Origin: Acrasis kona
Lineage: Eukaryota; Heterolobosea; Eutetramitea; Acrasida; Acrasidae
Assembly: GCA_026419775.2 (NCBI GenBank)
Contig: JAOPGA020001109.1
Location: 1-64,000, forward strand
DNA length: 64,000 bases
Direction of reading: 5' to 3'
Made by a program: the position numbers and the translations under genes. Shown here one piece after another: positions 10,503 through 21,097 of the stretch. The notes below the pieces were generated by a model, which saw only the letters and a program-made list of their open reading frames with translations, had not been told where the DNA came from and did not search any database. Each line of letters begins with the position of its first letter. Position 1 is the stretch's first letter.

Positions 10503-11897
10503 GAAAAATTTAAGATAGAGGTGTTAGTTATTTTAAATTCTGCTCTTAGCTTAGTGTGTTCAATCTTATGCTTTATATTCAGTATATCGCAGGCTATTTT
10601 CATAAAATTAGGAAGGACTTTTCCCTTGTATAATTTAACACTAAGAGCAATGTGTGCATCTATAGCACTTAGCTACATTCTCTCACTTTATTCCTTTTAT
10701 GATGTAGTATTTTTAAATATATCTGAAGGATTTTTTATTTACCAAATATCTAATGCAACACAAGTAGAATTGTATAGGAATTTGCTCATGGTTGTTAGTG
10801 GATTGTTTTACTTGTTGTTGACTCTTTTAACAAAATTATCTCTGTCTTATAATTATCATGAATATGTAGCAAGGAATCCAGAATTGCAAACAGAAGAACC
10901 GTTGTTAGATTCTGAAAGTGTGACTACAAGAGATATGTTCATGTACGATATTCGACACTGGATAGTAGAAGCTCAAGAGATTGAATTTCATTCCAAAATA
11001 TCTGAGGGGTCGTTCGGCGTTGTATTTAGAGGCAAGTATGTAGACTCAAAGGTTGCTATTAAAATGATCAAGAGGCAAGAAAGTGAAGTTGAATTTGAAC
11101 ACGAAGTTCGAATGCTGATCATGCTAAGACATCCAAATATTGTTTTGTTTATGGGCGCGTGTGTATCGGATAAATACAAGGTAATGCATTGATCAAAAAT
11201 TATTACTGAAGAGATGGATAAGAGCTTGGATAGTTTGATATTCTCAAAAATAGAAGACAACAAAACAGGGGTATACCATCAAAGACTACCTTTTACAACA
11301 AAGTTGTCAATACTAAAAGATGTAAGTTCGGCTCTAGCCTTCATGAACGGTAGAAACAACCCCATCTGTCATCGAGACCTCAAGCCAAACAACATTTTAG
11401 TAAGGACTACTTTTTTTGGTCATTGATATATAACCAGTAGTTGAACAAGGAGATAACCACTGCTAAAATATGTGACCTTGGAAGTTCTCGGAACCTGTCT
11501 AATCAGATGATGACATTCGTTGGAACGCCGAATTACATGTCACCAGAAGTTGTATGTGGAGGTACATACACAGAGAAGTGTGACGTGTACAGGTAATTCA
11601 AGTAGATCTCTAGCTGCTAATCACTATAAAAGTTTTGCAATCATTATGTTTGAGCTGTTCTTTGAATCAAAGGCATATCAATCATTAGATCTAGATAATG
11701 ATTTTGTAAAATGTTCAAAAATTACACATGGCGAGCGCCCATGGATACCGGAGGGATTTATTATTGAGAACGCAAGTGAAAGGGAGAGAATTTATCTTGA
11801 GCTTATGGTTGTTTGTTGGTCACAAGAAAGTGAGTTAAGACCGTCGTTCTCTCAAGTGTCACTCAATGATACCTATCATAAACCAGATAATTGGTAG
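10503..11897 (+). pseudogene. truncated TKL-type receptor-like protein kinase
   Basis: The frame enters from the transposon TIR with no ATG, so the 5' part is missing. It codes for two or three hydrophobic segments (about 10521-10850) and then a Ser/Thr kinase of the tyrosine-kinase-like type: glycine loop EGSFGVVFRG, VAIKMIK with the ATP-binding Lys, HRDLKPNNIL catalytic loop, CDLGSSR in the DFG position, and GTPNYMSPEV in the activation segment. Introns at 11400-11440 and 11593-11632 restore the frame exactly. After SDKYK there is an in-frame TGA at 11190-11192 within about 18 extra bases that begin GTAATG, which may be the relic of an intron. Catalytic residues are otherwise kept. The gene is probably a recent casualty of the transposon next to it. 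Confidence 0.7.
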
Positions 11898-12160
11898 AAA
11901 CAAATTCTTGTTTATGTTTTGGTTGACTTTCATTACAATTATTGAATAAATATTTAAATTAACCATTCAATTTTATAAATAGAAACATTATCTGTTTTTT
12001 TAAGCATTAACATGTATTGTTTATTTTTAAATTCATGATGGGTCGGATTAGATCGGATACAAGTCTTGGTGATAAAAAGTTCAATTATCGATGTGATTTC
12101 ACTATTTCTTTAATCCCTTTAGCATTTTCGGTTTTGAATACAACTTGAATTGTAGGATTA

Positions 12161-13330
12161 TTAATGGGAGAACAGAACATTTATCTTTTGTGTTATAAGC
12201 AAAGAGTCAACAAGAGACAACTCCCTAAGGCAGGTGACAAGATTTGTGTGACCGTCTAATGTCACCAAACATTTAGGATTTCTTGTACTCCAAATCTTTA
12301 TTGTCCTATCACTACTACTCGCAACCCTACTGTCAGCAATCTCTGTAACACAACCAATTTGAGCAGTGTGACCTGTCAAAGTTACTTCACAAGCACTCGA
12401 TGTGGTGTTCCATATCTTGATAGTCTTATCACGACTGCCACTCAACAAACGACCGTCTTTTAACACTAAAAGAACAGTAACGCCATCTCCATGGCCGTTA
12501 CATGTAACAAGACAAACACCAGCCTCATTAAATACTTTTATTGTTTTATCATTACTACCACTCACTAGACGTCCATCAAGCATCATCACCAAACTTGAAA
12601 TAAAACTACTATGTGCAGTTAACATGTTCTCACACTCTGAGGTGGTGGTGTTCCATATTCTAATTCTTCTATCATTAGGACTATTGCTGGCACTGGCTAT
12701 TCTATTGTTATTCATCTCTACCAAGTGGCGCACGCTATCGACATGACCGGTGAGAACAGCCTCGCATAACCCGGTAGTAGGGTTCCACACCCGAACCGTG
12801 TTGTCGAAGCTGTCTGCAGCACTGGCTAAACGTCCATCTCTGAGCTTTATTAATCTTTGAATATAACTGCTGTGACCTGTTAGCCTCATGTTAGAGGCGC
12901 CAGTGGTCGTGTCCCATAGCGCGATTGTTTTGTCGTTGCTAGCACTGCCCGCGCAGGCGCTCTAGTATAATTCCAAAATCCCCTGGTTCTCTATCTATAA
13001 AATAAGTACCATCCTGCTCAGGCTCAACGCTAAACATTCCGCTAAACATTGCAGAAAAGAAGCTATTTTCTTGTGAGGTGATGGTTGCTGTTGTGGTGGT
13101 AAACAATCTCCACCTACATTAAGAGTAATTTTGTTCTTGTCCACAAGGGTGGCATTTACTTGCTTGATGAGTTGTTCTACATGGTTTCTTTTGCTCTCGA
13201 TATCTTTGAGATCCGCCTCTTTTTTGTCCTCAAACTGCTTTTTTTCATCCTGCATGTATCTGGAAAAATGAGAATCTAATCTAATCGTTCAACAAACATC
13301 CTCTCAGCGGCAACTCTTTCGGCCTGATTA
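12161..13330 (-). pseudogene. BTB (KCTD-type)-WD40 protein pseudogene
   Basis: Reading leftward: a coiled-coil segment (ERIYMQDEKKQFEDKK...) interrupted by an intron at 13260-13297, then a T1/BTB domain beginning ITLNVGG and continuing in the next frame as LFTTTTATITSQ, SFFSAMFSGMF, TYFIDREPGDFGIILERLR, then a run of WD40 repeats (NDKTIALWDT, DNTVRVWNP, DRRIRIWNT, NDKTIKVFN, RDKTIKIWNT, DRTIKIWST) to a stop at 12161. The frame breaks once just after LNVGG, and again at the BTB-WD40 junction near 12955, where the C-terminal part of the BTB fold is absent. That pattern indicates a small deletion plus a larger one. In intact relatives BTB would recruit a cullin-3 ligase and WD40 the substrate. 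No clear first exon is visible. Confidence 0.65.
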
Positions 13331-13619
13331 TTGCTGGTTTCTAAAACATGAGTAAACCTTCAGACTTCATTATTGATGAATGGTAGATGGGTAATATTTA
13401 TTGGTAGTTTTTTCAAAAGCATTCTTGACGCACAACAAGGTGCACCATCACAATACATACTAAGAATGTGGTGCCCAATGTATAATTGATAGGGCCTCCT
13501 GCTGCATTCGTTTGTTTTACAATATTTGCAGAAACAGTTTGAAGCACCAAAGAATTAGTCACAACTTCAACAGGAGCCTCAGAGCTAACAACAGTAACAG
13601 CAACCTTAATACCACGTAT

Positions 13620-14969
13620 TTAGGATGTCTTTATTCTTCTAATAATAAAACTACCATAAAGATCAAAAAGAGTTTTGTAAGCGCTTAACACATCTACATT
13701 ATATTTTTTAGCACTTTCTACATTTACATCAACAAAAGCAATTATTTCATTATCATCAATTAGGAAATTCAATCTCACCAACGCTGGTTTTGGAACTAGA
13801 GAAACAACAAAAGAGGTTTCTGCGGTTTGAACAACAACAGATGGAGTAATGGTTGGTGAATCTTGGAAAGTACAAGCTATTGATGAGTTGACCAGAGGAG
13901 AGGAGTATAGCATTCTGGATGATTCAGAAACCACGGGAGGTATAAGTGATGAATTACCACTTGTAAAAGATGTGGTGACTGCAGTAACTGTCGCGATTAC
14001 ACTTGGCATTAATGGTACAGAAATTGGCGAGGTAGTAGTTGTCAGTACGGGTATTGGTGGAGGTCTTGTGGTAGTAGGAGCTATCGTTGTTTGTGTTTGA
14101 GTCGGCAAGCGTGTTGGTGTGGGAGTGGGTGTTGGAGTTGGAGTTTGTTTTAGTATAACCGAAGGTGTCGGAATAGGTGTTGTGGTAGGTGTAGTTGGTG
14201 TCAAAGTTGGCGTTGATGTAGGAGTAGTTGGCGTGGGAGTAGGAGTTGGTGTGGTTGTAGGTATTAGTGTTGGTGTTGGAGTTGGAGTTGATGTGGGTGT
14301 AAATGTTGGTGTGAAAGTCAAGGTTTCCGTTTGTGTTATATTTATGCAAAGGGATGGCGAGGTGTTGTCAATTAGAGGTAATTGGACCTTACACCAGGCA
14401 GTGCGAGTTAATAATGATGGGTCCACCCATATAAAATTCGCCTCCGAACTTAATCCTTTCGCAGAGGGGCTTAATTCAATTGTACCACTTCCACAAGTTC
14501 GGCTCGTGATCCATGCCTTTGAGGGTTGAGAAGTACAATTATCGCGGTTAGGTATACAAGCAGTTTCGCCACCAGCGCAGGTCCAGTTTGCGTTTGAAAA
14601 GATATGATATATTTGTCCTCTGTCACCAAAGTATGTGATGTCGACTTGAATAATATTAGTTATAACACATAAAACCATTGTTTACCTGCAATACTTGCTG
14701 GAGTATAATTAGCGATAAAGACTCCATTATTCTCAACTCCGGTGGCGTTTAAGTTGTTAAACCTCTTTATTGTAGAATAGTTATCACAAGTAGGACATGT
14801 CTTGAAGGATGTATCTACTACAGAGGCTCCGTTTGTATAAATTCCGAGCAACTTTTAATCAATGTAAGACAAACAACAAAGTAAATCATACATAATCATC
14901 AGCTGCCAAGGAAATGCTTACTGCAGCAAAGGCTGTTGAAATACACAGATACAGAAGTATAATGGTCAT
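13620..14969 (-). CDS. Thr/Pro-rich secreted or cell-surface protein
   Basis: A 422-aa product from three exons, with introns at 14852-14891 and 14645-14685 that join phase-perfectly. The start gives a signal peptide (MTIILLYLCISTAFAAVS). The N-terminal 130 residues hold paired cysteines (CPTC, NWTCAGGETACIPNRDNC, RTCGSG, WCKV), suggesting a disulfide-linked extracellular domain. Then comes a mucin-like tract of about 120 residues of TPTPTP and variants, likely O-glycosylated. The remainder is Ser/Thr-rich with a mixed domain at the end. The frame stops at TAA 13620, but after that single stop it stays open to 13413 with a hydrophobic end (TLGTTFLVCIVMVHLVV) that looks like a membrane or GPI anchor. 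The gene may therefore be truncated, or one base may be wrong. Function is unknown; adhesion is a guess. Confidence 0.6.
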
Positions 14970-14999
14970 TTTGTTAACAAAGGAGTTCAAACATCAATC

Positions 15000-15450
15000 G
15001 ATTCCTTGATGACATTTATATATACGGGGATATTTAATAATACCCTTTGGTTACCATTAAATTTTACAGAATATCATATAATTCTACGTATTTCCGTGGA
15101 ACAATGTTTCCTAACAAGGCCAAGCCATTTTATTGGTACAAGTAGGCTAGACGACATAGACATTGAGCAATGTGCTTACTACCACACCCACGGAGTAGGT
15201 CAATTTCTTTAATGTAGATACCTTCTTTTTATGTCATCCGTATAGCTATCGGGTATTGTATGTCTCTATTTGGCAGTTCTACTTTATAGTTTGAGTTCTG
15301 TTTCGTGTGTTTAAAATAAATTCTGAATTATGGGTTTTGTGTGGTTTGGTTGGTTGTAGGTAATGGGATGTTTTAGGTGATTTTTTTAACAAGTGTCGAG
15401 TAGTATCATTCCTGGGGAAAATGAAATTGTGGGGTCTTCAGGACTGTAAA
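15000..15450. other. intergenic, upstream of the secreted-protein gene
   Basis: AT-rich with G/T runs near 15300-15370. No gene, repeat or RNA is recognised. Confidence 0.4.
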
Positions 15451-16720
15451 ATTTTTTGTTCGAAAGTGGGCTTGAACATCGGGAAGATGATTTTTCTGAT
15501 CAAGTAATGCAACTTGTGGTTTCTTACAAAAGTTGTTCCATTTATCCAAATACTAGCAACTTGACCTTGTTGAACCTAAATTATAGCGTGGGCATACTTT
15601 CATTGAAGATCCCGTCGTTTCTCTTCATAGGGATTCTTGGGCGGCTTATAATGTGTCGTTATTTTTTCTCACCAATATTCAACAATAATATATTCCTTGT
15701 GAATAGCTCGGCGTTGACCTCACCAACCAAGCTATTACCCTTACAATTTTTTGAGTTTTAAAATATCAAACATGGAATTAGAAGCCATAATATCAAGGGG
15801 AACCCTGCCATCGAGAAGATAAAAGTTGACATCATGGAAATGAAAGCGTTTGCAATTTTATTTTCATTCTTTTGGAAGAAATCCAGTTTGCATACTTGAC
15901 ATAATTTATAGATCCTGCAAAACATCAAAATATTTGCAATACTGATGTGATCAGAAGAAAATAATGAAATAATTACAAGTATAAATGCAATTGAAAACGT
16001 AATCGCAATCAATGTTTTAATGTTGTTCCACTCACTCTCGGTCATTAGACACATTGTGAACACATTGGCATCGCCTTTGCATTCAACATGTAACAGAACT
16101 TGTTCCTACTCGGTTTTAATTGTCTCATCCTTAGTTAACGGGTGCGTCCATTTTTGACGTTTTTTCTCTTCTAACTCCTCAACATCTTTTTTTGCTTTCT
16201 TTCTGACGCTGAATTTTGCTGTGATGGTATATGTTTTTTTGACCGCTAAATGGTTCGGACTTCAATACTATTTCACCTTCAATTGAAATTTTCCGTAAAT
16301 AAAATCGCTACATTCATTATTCTTCGCATCATTGGTTATTGTTGAAAAGGACGAATCTGGATCAACCTCCAAAGCCGATGATTTGTTATCAAATGCACTT
16401 ATCAAAGTTATTTTTATATTAATTTCTTCGAGACGCAGTGCTGAATCTTGATTAGATCTAATCTCTTTCCATCTAGGGTCAGACTTGGAGTCGTGTTGGT
16501 TGTATTTTTCGACATAGACAATATTCTATTCATTACGCAATTTATGATTTCTTTTGGTAAGATTCGCACGGTTATTTTACAATCCATTCCGTTTCCATTG
16601 TTGTTAACAACAGTTGATCTTGTTACAGACTATGAAAAATCTGGTCTGCTGGTAAGATGTTGTGAGGCTTACAATCAATCATATTTGACATAGTTGACAA
16701 GCAAAACAATATACACCCAT
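15450..16720 (-). pseudogene. decayed membrane-protein gene
   Basis: The minus strand shows coding-like pieces in different frames: a piece beginning MDCKITVRILPKEI near 16580, SAFDNKSSALEVDPDSSFST near 16390, a Lys/Glu-rich stretch near 16170, and then WNNIKTLIAITFSIAFILVI and three further hydrophobic segments down to 15758. At least three frame changes and one stop separate them, and no set of GT-AG introns of usual size joins them. A soluble domain followed by about four membrane helices is the likely original layout. Family not recognised. Confidence 0.45.
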
Positions 16721-16752
16721 CAACAACCAAAGGGAGATTTGAGGTTGACAAA

Positions 16753-17730
16753 ATGAGTCATCATAACACCCAAAATATCATCAATAATTTACCTGGACAG
16801 GTACGTTTTTTTTCAATGCATACCCTCATCTCATAGTTTGGCCTCAATCCACAAATGAATGTCATTCATAATCAACTCGTGCCGATGGGTGATCAAGGTA
16901 GGACAGAAGATAATGTAACAAAATTGACCCATACAGCAATGCCCTTGAACATGCAGCAGCCAACAATGACAAGATTCCCAAATCAGGGATTTTCATTCCC
17001 ACCTCAGACACATCAGCCACAATCCCCAATAACTCCTCCAGCAAACAACATTGTTACTCTACAATCAAGCGCTCTGACTCACGCACCCACAAACCAAAAG
17101 AGTAACTTTAATGTCACACTTCAATTAACTAAAATCGATTAGCAAAAAAACCCTCGATACCTGCAATAACTAGTAATGGAAAGGAATCTAAAGAGCCCAA
17201 AGAAGGACAATCAGTTTCATTCAAAACGCTCTATCATAAATATTTGAAAAAAAGAAGTAGGAGTGACAACGCTAATGTGGCCAACATGGGTGCATCCGAC
17301 GACATTGAAGATAAACTTGAATTCATGGTTCAAATTATCGCTGTACAGAGTGCTAAAATTAAAAAAATGGAGGAGCGAATCAGTCATTTTGAAATGATGT
17401 TACCTGATTATGGGACATTTGATGGACAACCACATCATGAAGACGATCACGATCATGAAGTTGAGAAGGATAAGAAACCACAAACAGCCTACCAGACTTT
17501 TATGCAAACAGAGATACCTAAAATTAAGCAAATGAATCCTGACGTGAGTCAAAAGGATGCATTCAAAATTGCCGCAAACAACGTAAGGACATGTTTATTC
17601 AGTTTTGTTTAATAATTAAATGTAGTGGACAGCACTTAAGAATGAAACTCCAACACCATTAACACCATCGGAACCTCAATCTCCAGTTTCATCAATGGAA
17701 CCTCCTATGAAGAGGAGTAAGCAAGAATAG
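16753..17730 (+). CDS. YABBY-like HMG-box protein
   Basis: Four exons with introns at 16801-16836, 17102-17142 and 17583-17625 give 285 aa. The N-terminal 120 residues are Gln/Pro/Asn-rich and disordered. A basic stretch and a coiled coil follow (EDKLEFMVQIIAVQSAKIKK). Near the C terminus, TAYQTFMQTEIPKIKQMNPD followed by VSQKDAFKIAANNW matches the YABBY-type HMG helix pair known from plants, which reads AYNRFIKEEI...NPDISHREAFSAAAKNW. The intron inside AANN|W lies within this motif. The final residues are Pro/Ser-rich and end with a small basic KRSKQE. Probably a DNA-binding nuclear protein. The plant YABBY zinc finger is absent, so only the HMG half is shared. The gene converges with a small minus-strand gene 51 bp away. 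Confidence 0.75.
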
Positions 17731-17781
17731 GATATAAATAAAATTATCTTTTTTAATTTACAAGGTTTACAAGGTTAAATG

Positions 17782-17997
17782 TTATTGTCTATATTGCTGT
17801 GTATATCCTATACGCTGCTCAGTTGTTTGATGTGATTGTGTATGTCCGTGTTGAACGTATTGAAAGTTGTCAGAGTACTCATCACCGGAGGTTTCGATAG
17901 CATTTTTTTGTTCCTCTGCAAGGTCTTGCATAATTTGTTCAAACTCTATAATATCCTCCTGCCCAAGATCCAAACGAGTGGGCTTCTTCCTGAACAT
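17782..17997 (-). CDS. small hypothetical protein, 71 aa
   Basis: ATG-started frame of 71 aa, acidic and Gln-rich, with a helical core (DLGQEDIIEFEQIMQDLAEE) and a polar tail ending QQYRQ. It has its own spacing from the convergent HMG gene (51 bp) and the divergent phosphatase-like gene (172 bp), which supports a real gene. No family is recognised. It could also be the last exon of a longer gene. Confidence 0.45.
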   Translation of the reverse strand: MFRKKPTRLDLGQEDIIEFEQIMQDLAEEQKNAIETSGDEYSDNFQYVQHGHTQSHQTTEQRIGYTQQYRQ

Positions 17998-18169
17998 TCT
18001 TGAGAAATTAACCCGAGGAAGGGTTGACCAAATTATCTGTTATTGGTAGTGCCAATTTTTACAATATTATTGGTTCTCTTCAGCTACACACGACGAGAGC
18101 AAAAAAACGACCTTGCGTTTAGCTCAAAAATATACTTTCGCAGTTGAGTAGAAGGTTCAAAATACTATA

Positions 18170-20279
18170 ATGCAGAATGAACAGGTGCTACCGCCTTTGT
18201 TAGCTGTAAGGGTTATGGATGGTTTATTTGTCGGCAACGCCATTGCTGCGCAAGATGACGAATTTTTGTTCTCCAACAAAGTCACTCACATAATAAACTG
18301 TGCGGGATTTGATGCAGCCAACATATTTAACGAAACTGGTATTGAGTACCTTACATTTCCGTTCAGAGATGTGCACACTACTGTAATATTGGACAACCAA
18401 GACAGACACATTGCGAAAGTAACCCAATTTATTGAAAAGACGTTCGATAAAGGAGAGTGTGTTCTTATACATTCTCTTCATGGTATATGTAAGTATATAT
18501 AGTTGTTTTGCAATCTTATTTTCAAAGCGAGAAGTTGTACTATAATTTGTGCCTACTTGATTTATAAGTTTGGATGGTCTTTGGAGCATAGTTTGCAGTT
18601 TCTACATATTGCTCATGGAGATATGCAAATTCAAGTGTATTTTGTAAGACAACTGAAAGCCCTAGCTAAAAGGTAAGCTAAAATTATTCACGACCTCTAA
18701 AATTATTAGGAAGTTCAAGGACAAAGACATTTTTGCGTCAGATTCAAGTACGCTGCTATTACCTCTGCGTGAGCAGCAGGAACTTTTAAGAAACACAGTA
18801 TGATTTTTGTGCTCTCAAGGCTAATAATTATAGTATACTAATAGTCTACCATACGACGAGAAGAACTATCTCACAGAGAGACAAAAGAAAAGACATGGAA
18901 AAAGAGTAATTTTTACAGAAGAATTAATCATGAAGCAATCTAGAAACAATCTAATTGACCCAACCACAAACCAGAAAAGACAGATACAAGGTATTTTAAA
19001 GAAGGTTGGGGAGCCTATACTAAGGGGCTCTCAGCCCGAACCAGTTTTGAGTGCTACATTTACAACAAAAATAATATCATCAATACCCTCTCCACAGGCT
19101 TCAATCTCGCCACAAAATGCATCTATCGAAAAGACACAACCGAAGGTGAAGAATTCACACACAGACGATGATAATTCTCAGCTCAATATCATTACAGGAG
19201 CTGAAGCTAATTCTCAAATTGTAACGATAGATCAATTATTCTCAAGGGAAAACGCTACACCGAGCTATATGAATTCAGGAAGCAGACCAAGTAGTAGCGG
19301 GTCCTTAGATAATGTACAGAATGCCTCGATGTATCAAATCATAGAAGAAAAGAAGAAGCCAACGGTAATCAAGATGAAGCCAAAGACAAATGAAATGTCA
19401 ACTTCATTTAACGCTCCTTCCTCTTTGAACTCTTCTAGTGCGCAGATGATTAAAAGTATGAGCAGCAGTCTGACATCAGACAGCGTGAGAAAGCGTCCAC
19501 AATCATTTACTATGAGGCCTGTTTCAGCACCAAGTGCAGTTAGACCAGCCAATCCACCCCAGAAGTACAGAAAACCTACACCACCAAAACGTGCTCCGCC
19601 ACAAAGCGCTCCACCACCATCGAACGGGTCTAGACAAGGAGATCCTTCATTCGTTATCTACTCTCGCAAACCAAGTTCACCTCAAACAAATACATCGAGC
19701 AATTCATCCTTTCAACAACCTCAGCAACAATCATCTACAAATAATCCGCCATTGTTTTATAAGGTTAATCGCCCTCCATCACCAAGTCAAATTGATTTGA
19801 CTCAAGATAGAAATAGCATATCCTCTATGTCGTCTAGTTTAGTGTCGAAGAACAGAAATACAACCTCCTTCTCGTCTTCTTTGAATAATAGTAACAGTAA
19901 CAATAATGTTGGAGAGAGAAAAAGACCTGCATCTGCACCAAAAAATAGAACATCTGCTTCGCTAAACAACAGTTTGAATGTAAGCTTGAATCAATCAAAC
20001 ACTGGCGACGGCAATTCCTTTCGTAAAATTAGCACCAACCCGACCTCGATTTCGTCTTTGAGAAGTATATATGCAACCTCAGATTTTTCTCAAAATGAAA
20101 CTGTAGCAGATGACGACGATGATGGATCCTCTTCCGAGAATTATGACGAAAATGACCCAAGAAGATTAAACAAAAAAAAGAAGAAAATAAAACCAAAAGG
20201 AAGATCCTCACCAAGTGAGAGCAGACTAATGAGACCTACATTGAGCTTTTTGAGAAAAACTGTAAAAAAATCTGCATAA
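18170..20279 (+). CDS. dual-specificity pseudophosphatase with long Ser-rich tail
   Basis: Introns at 18489-18527, 18673-18709 and 18798-18833 join the frame into 665 aa. Residues about 10-165 form a DSP fold: VRVMDGLFVGNAIAAQD, VTHIINCAG, the general-acid-loop region TFPFRDV, then CVLIHSLHGISRSCTII, followed by helices SLEHSLQFLHIAHGD. In active enzymes the signature is HCxxGxSRS; here residue 102, the place of the catalytic Cys, is Ser, while the Arg is kept. This makes a STYX-like pseudophosphatase the most likely reading: it would bind phosphoproteins without cleaving them. The remaining roughly 470 residues are disordered, rich in Ser, Asn and Pro, with basic patches (KKKKKIKPKGR) near the end. 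The TCT codon is clear and not near a splice site. Confidence 0.75.
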
Positions 20280-20358
20280 ATATTTAATTTTAATACAAAA
20301 TACTACTCGAGTTCTTTGACGCATCTTATGACGTATCAATTATAACTGCAGCTACGAC

Positions 20359-20931
20359 ATGTCACTTCTCTTCTGTATTACAACAAAACCCAATCAAAAT
20401 AATATTGAGAAAATGATGCCAGTAGATGCAAATGTGAAGAAAATCATAGCACAACCACTGACTGCAGAGGCATTCCAAAAGTATGGACAAGTTGTTTCTG
20501 TTCCTCGTGGAGACGATGGACAAAGTGCGAACAACAATACAGCGAAGAGGTTCAACTTTTTGGGTAATGTACAGAATCTTAGATCAGATGCGAAGGCAAA
20601 CATGTGCGTATTTAGGTGCCAACCTGTGGCAATGCCTTTCCACATGAGAATGCTAGAAAAACACCAGTACTCAAATCAAATGTTTTCCCCAATGAATGCA
20701 CAAAGATACCTTGTGATTGTTAGTCTTGGCGGAGATGAACCAGACTTGCAAACATTGGCAGCATTCGTAGCAGATGGTACACAGGCGATCAACTACAACG
20801 CAGGCTGTTGGCACCATCCAATGATTGCATTAGATACAACAATTGATTTTACATGCTTTGTACATGAAAATGGAACAAAAGATGATTGCACGGTCACACA
20901 AACAAAAGAGCAATTTTTCGTTCACATTTAA
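20359..20931 (+). CDS. allA: ureidoglycolate lyase (AllA/DAL3 family)
   Basis: Single-exon 190-aa protein of the ureidoglycolate lyase family, which splits ureidoglycolate to glyoxylate and urea in purine (allantoin) breakdown. Family features: AQPLTAEAFQKYGQVVSVP at the start, FRCQPVAMPFHMRMLEKHQYSNQMFSPM, YLVIVSL, and the late FVADGTQAINYNAGCWHHPM segment with the His pair, then DFTCFVHENG. Length is typical (about 165-200 aa). The first Met is at 20359; a second at residue 19 matches the usual family start better, so the first 18 residues may be a short leader or unused. No other purine-catabolism gene lies in the window. Confidence 0.88.
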   Translation: MSLLFCITTKPNQNNIEKMMPVDANVKKIIAQPLTAEAFQKYGQVVSVPRGDDGQSANNNTAKRFNFLGNVQNLRSDAKANMCVFRCQPVAMPFHMRMLEKHQYSNQMFSPMNAQRYLVIVSLGGDEPDLQTLAAFVADGTQAINYNAGCWHHPMIALDTTIDFTCFVHENGTKDDCTVTQTKEQFFVHI

Positions 20932-21097
20932 ATAAAAATATTTAAATCCAGTTGATGATGGGTGCATTATATAATATATTCATTCATAACTGTCATCATC
21001 CATCCACAACAACTTACTAATTTTGTAAAAGAAGGAATGTTTTATTTGCGGAAGTCTCTTGACCATTTTGGAGACAAGATGTTATTTATTACAAAAA

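Noticed and set aside
14119-14529. Plus-strand Val/Gly-rich open frame (GVGVGV pattern)
   Set aside because: It is the reverse-strand shadow of the Thr/Pro repeat tract of the secreted-protein gene.
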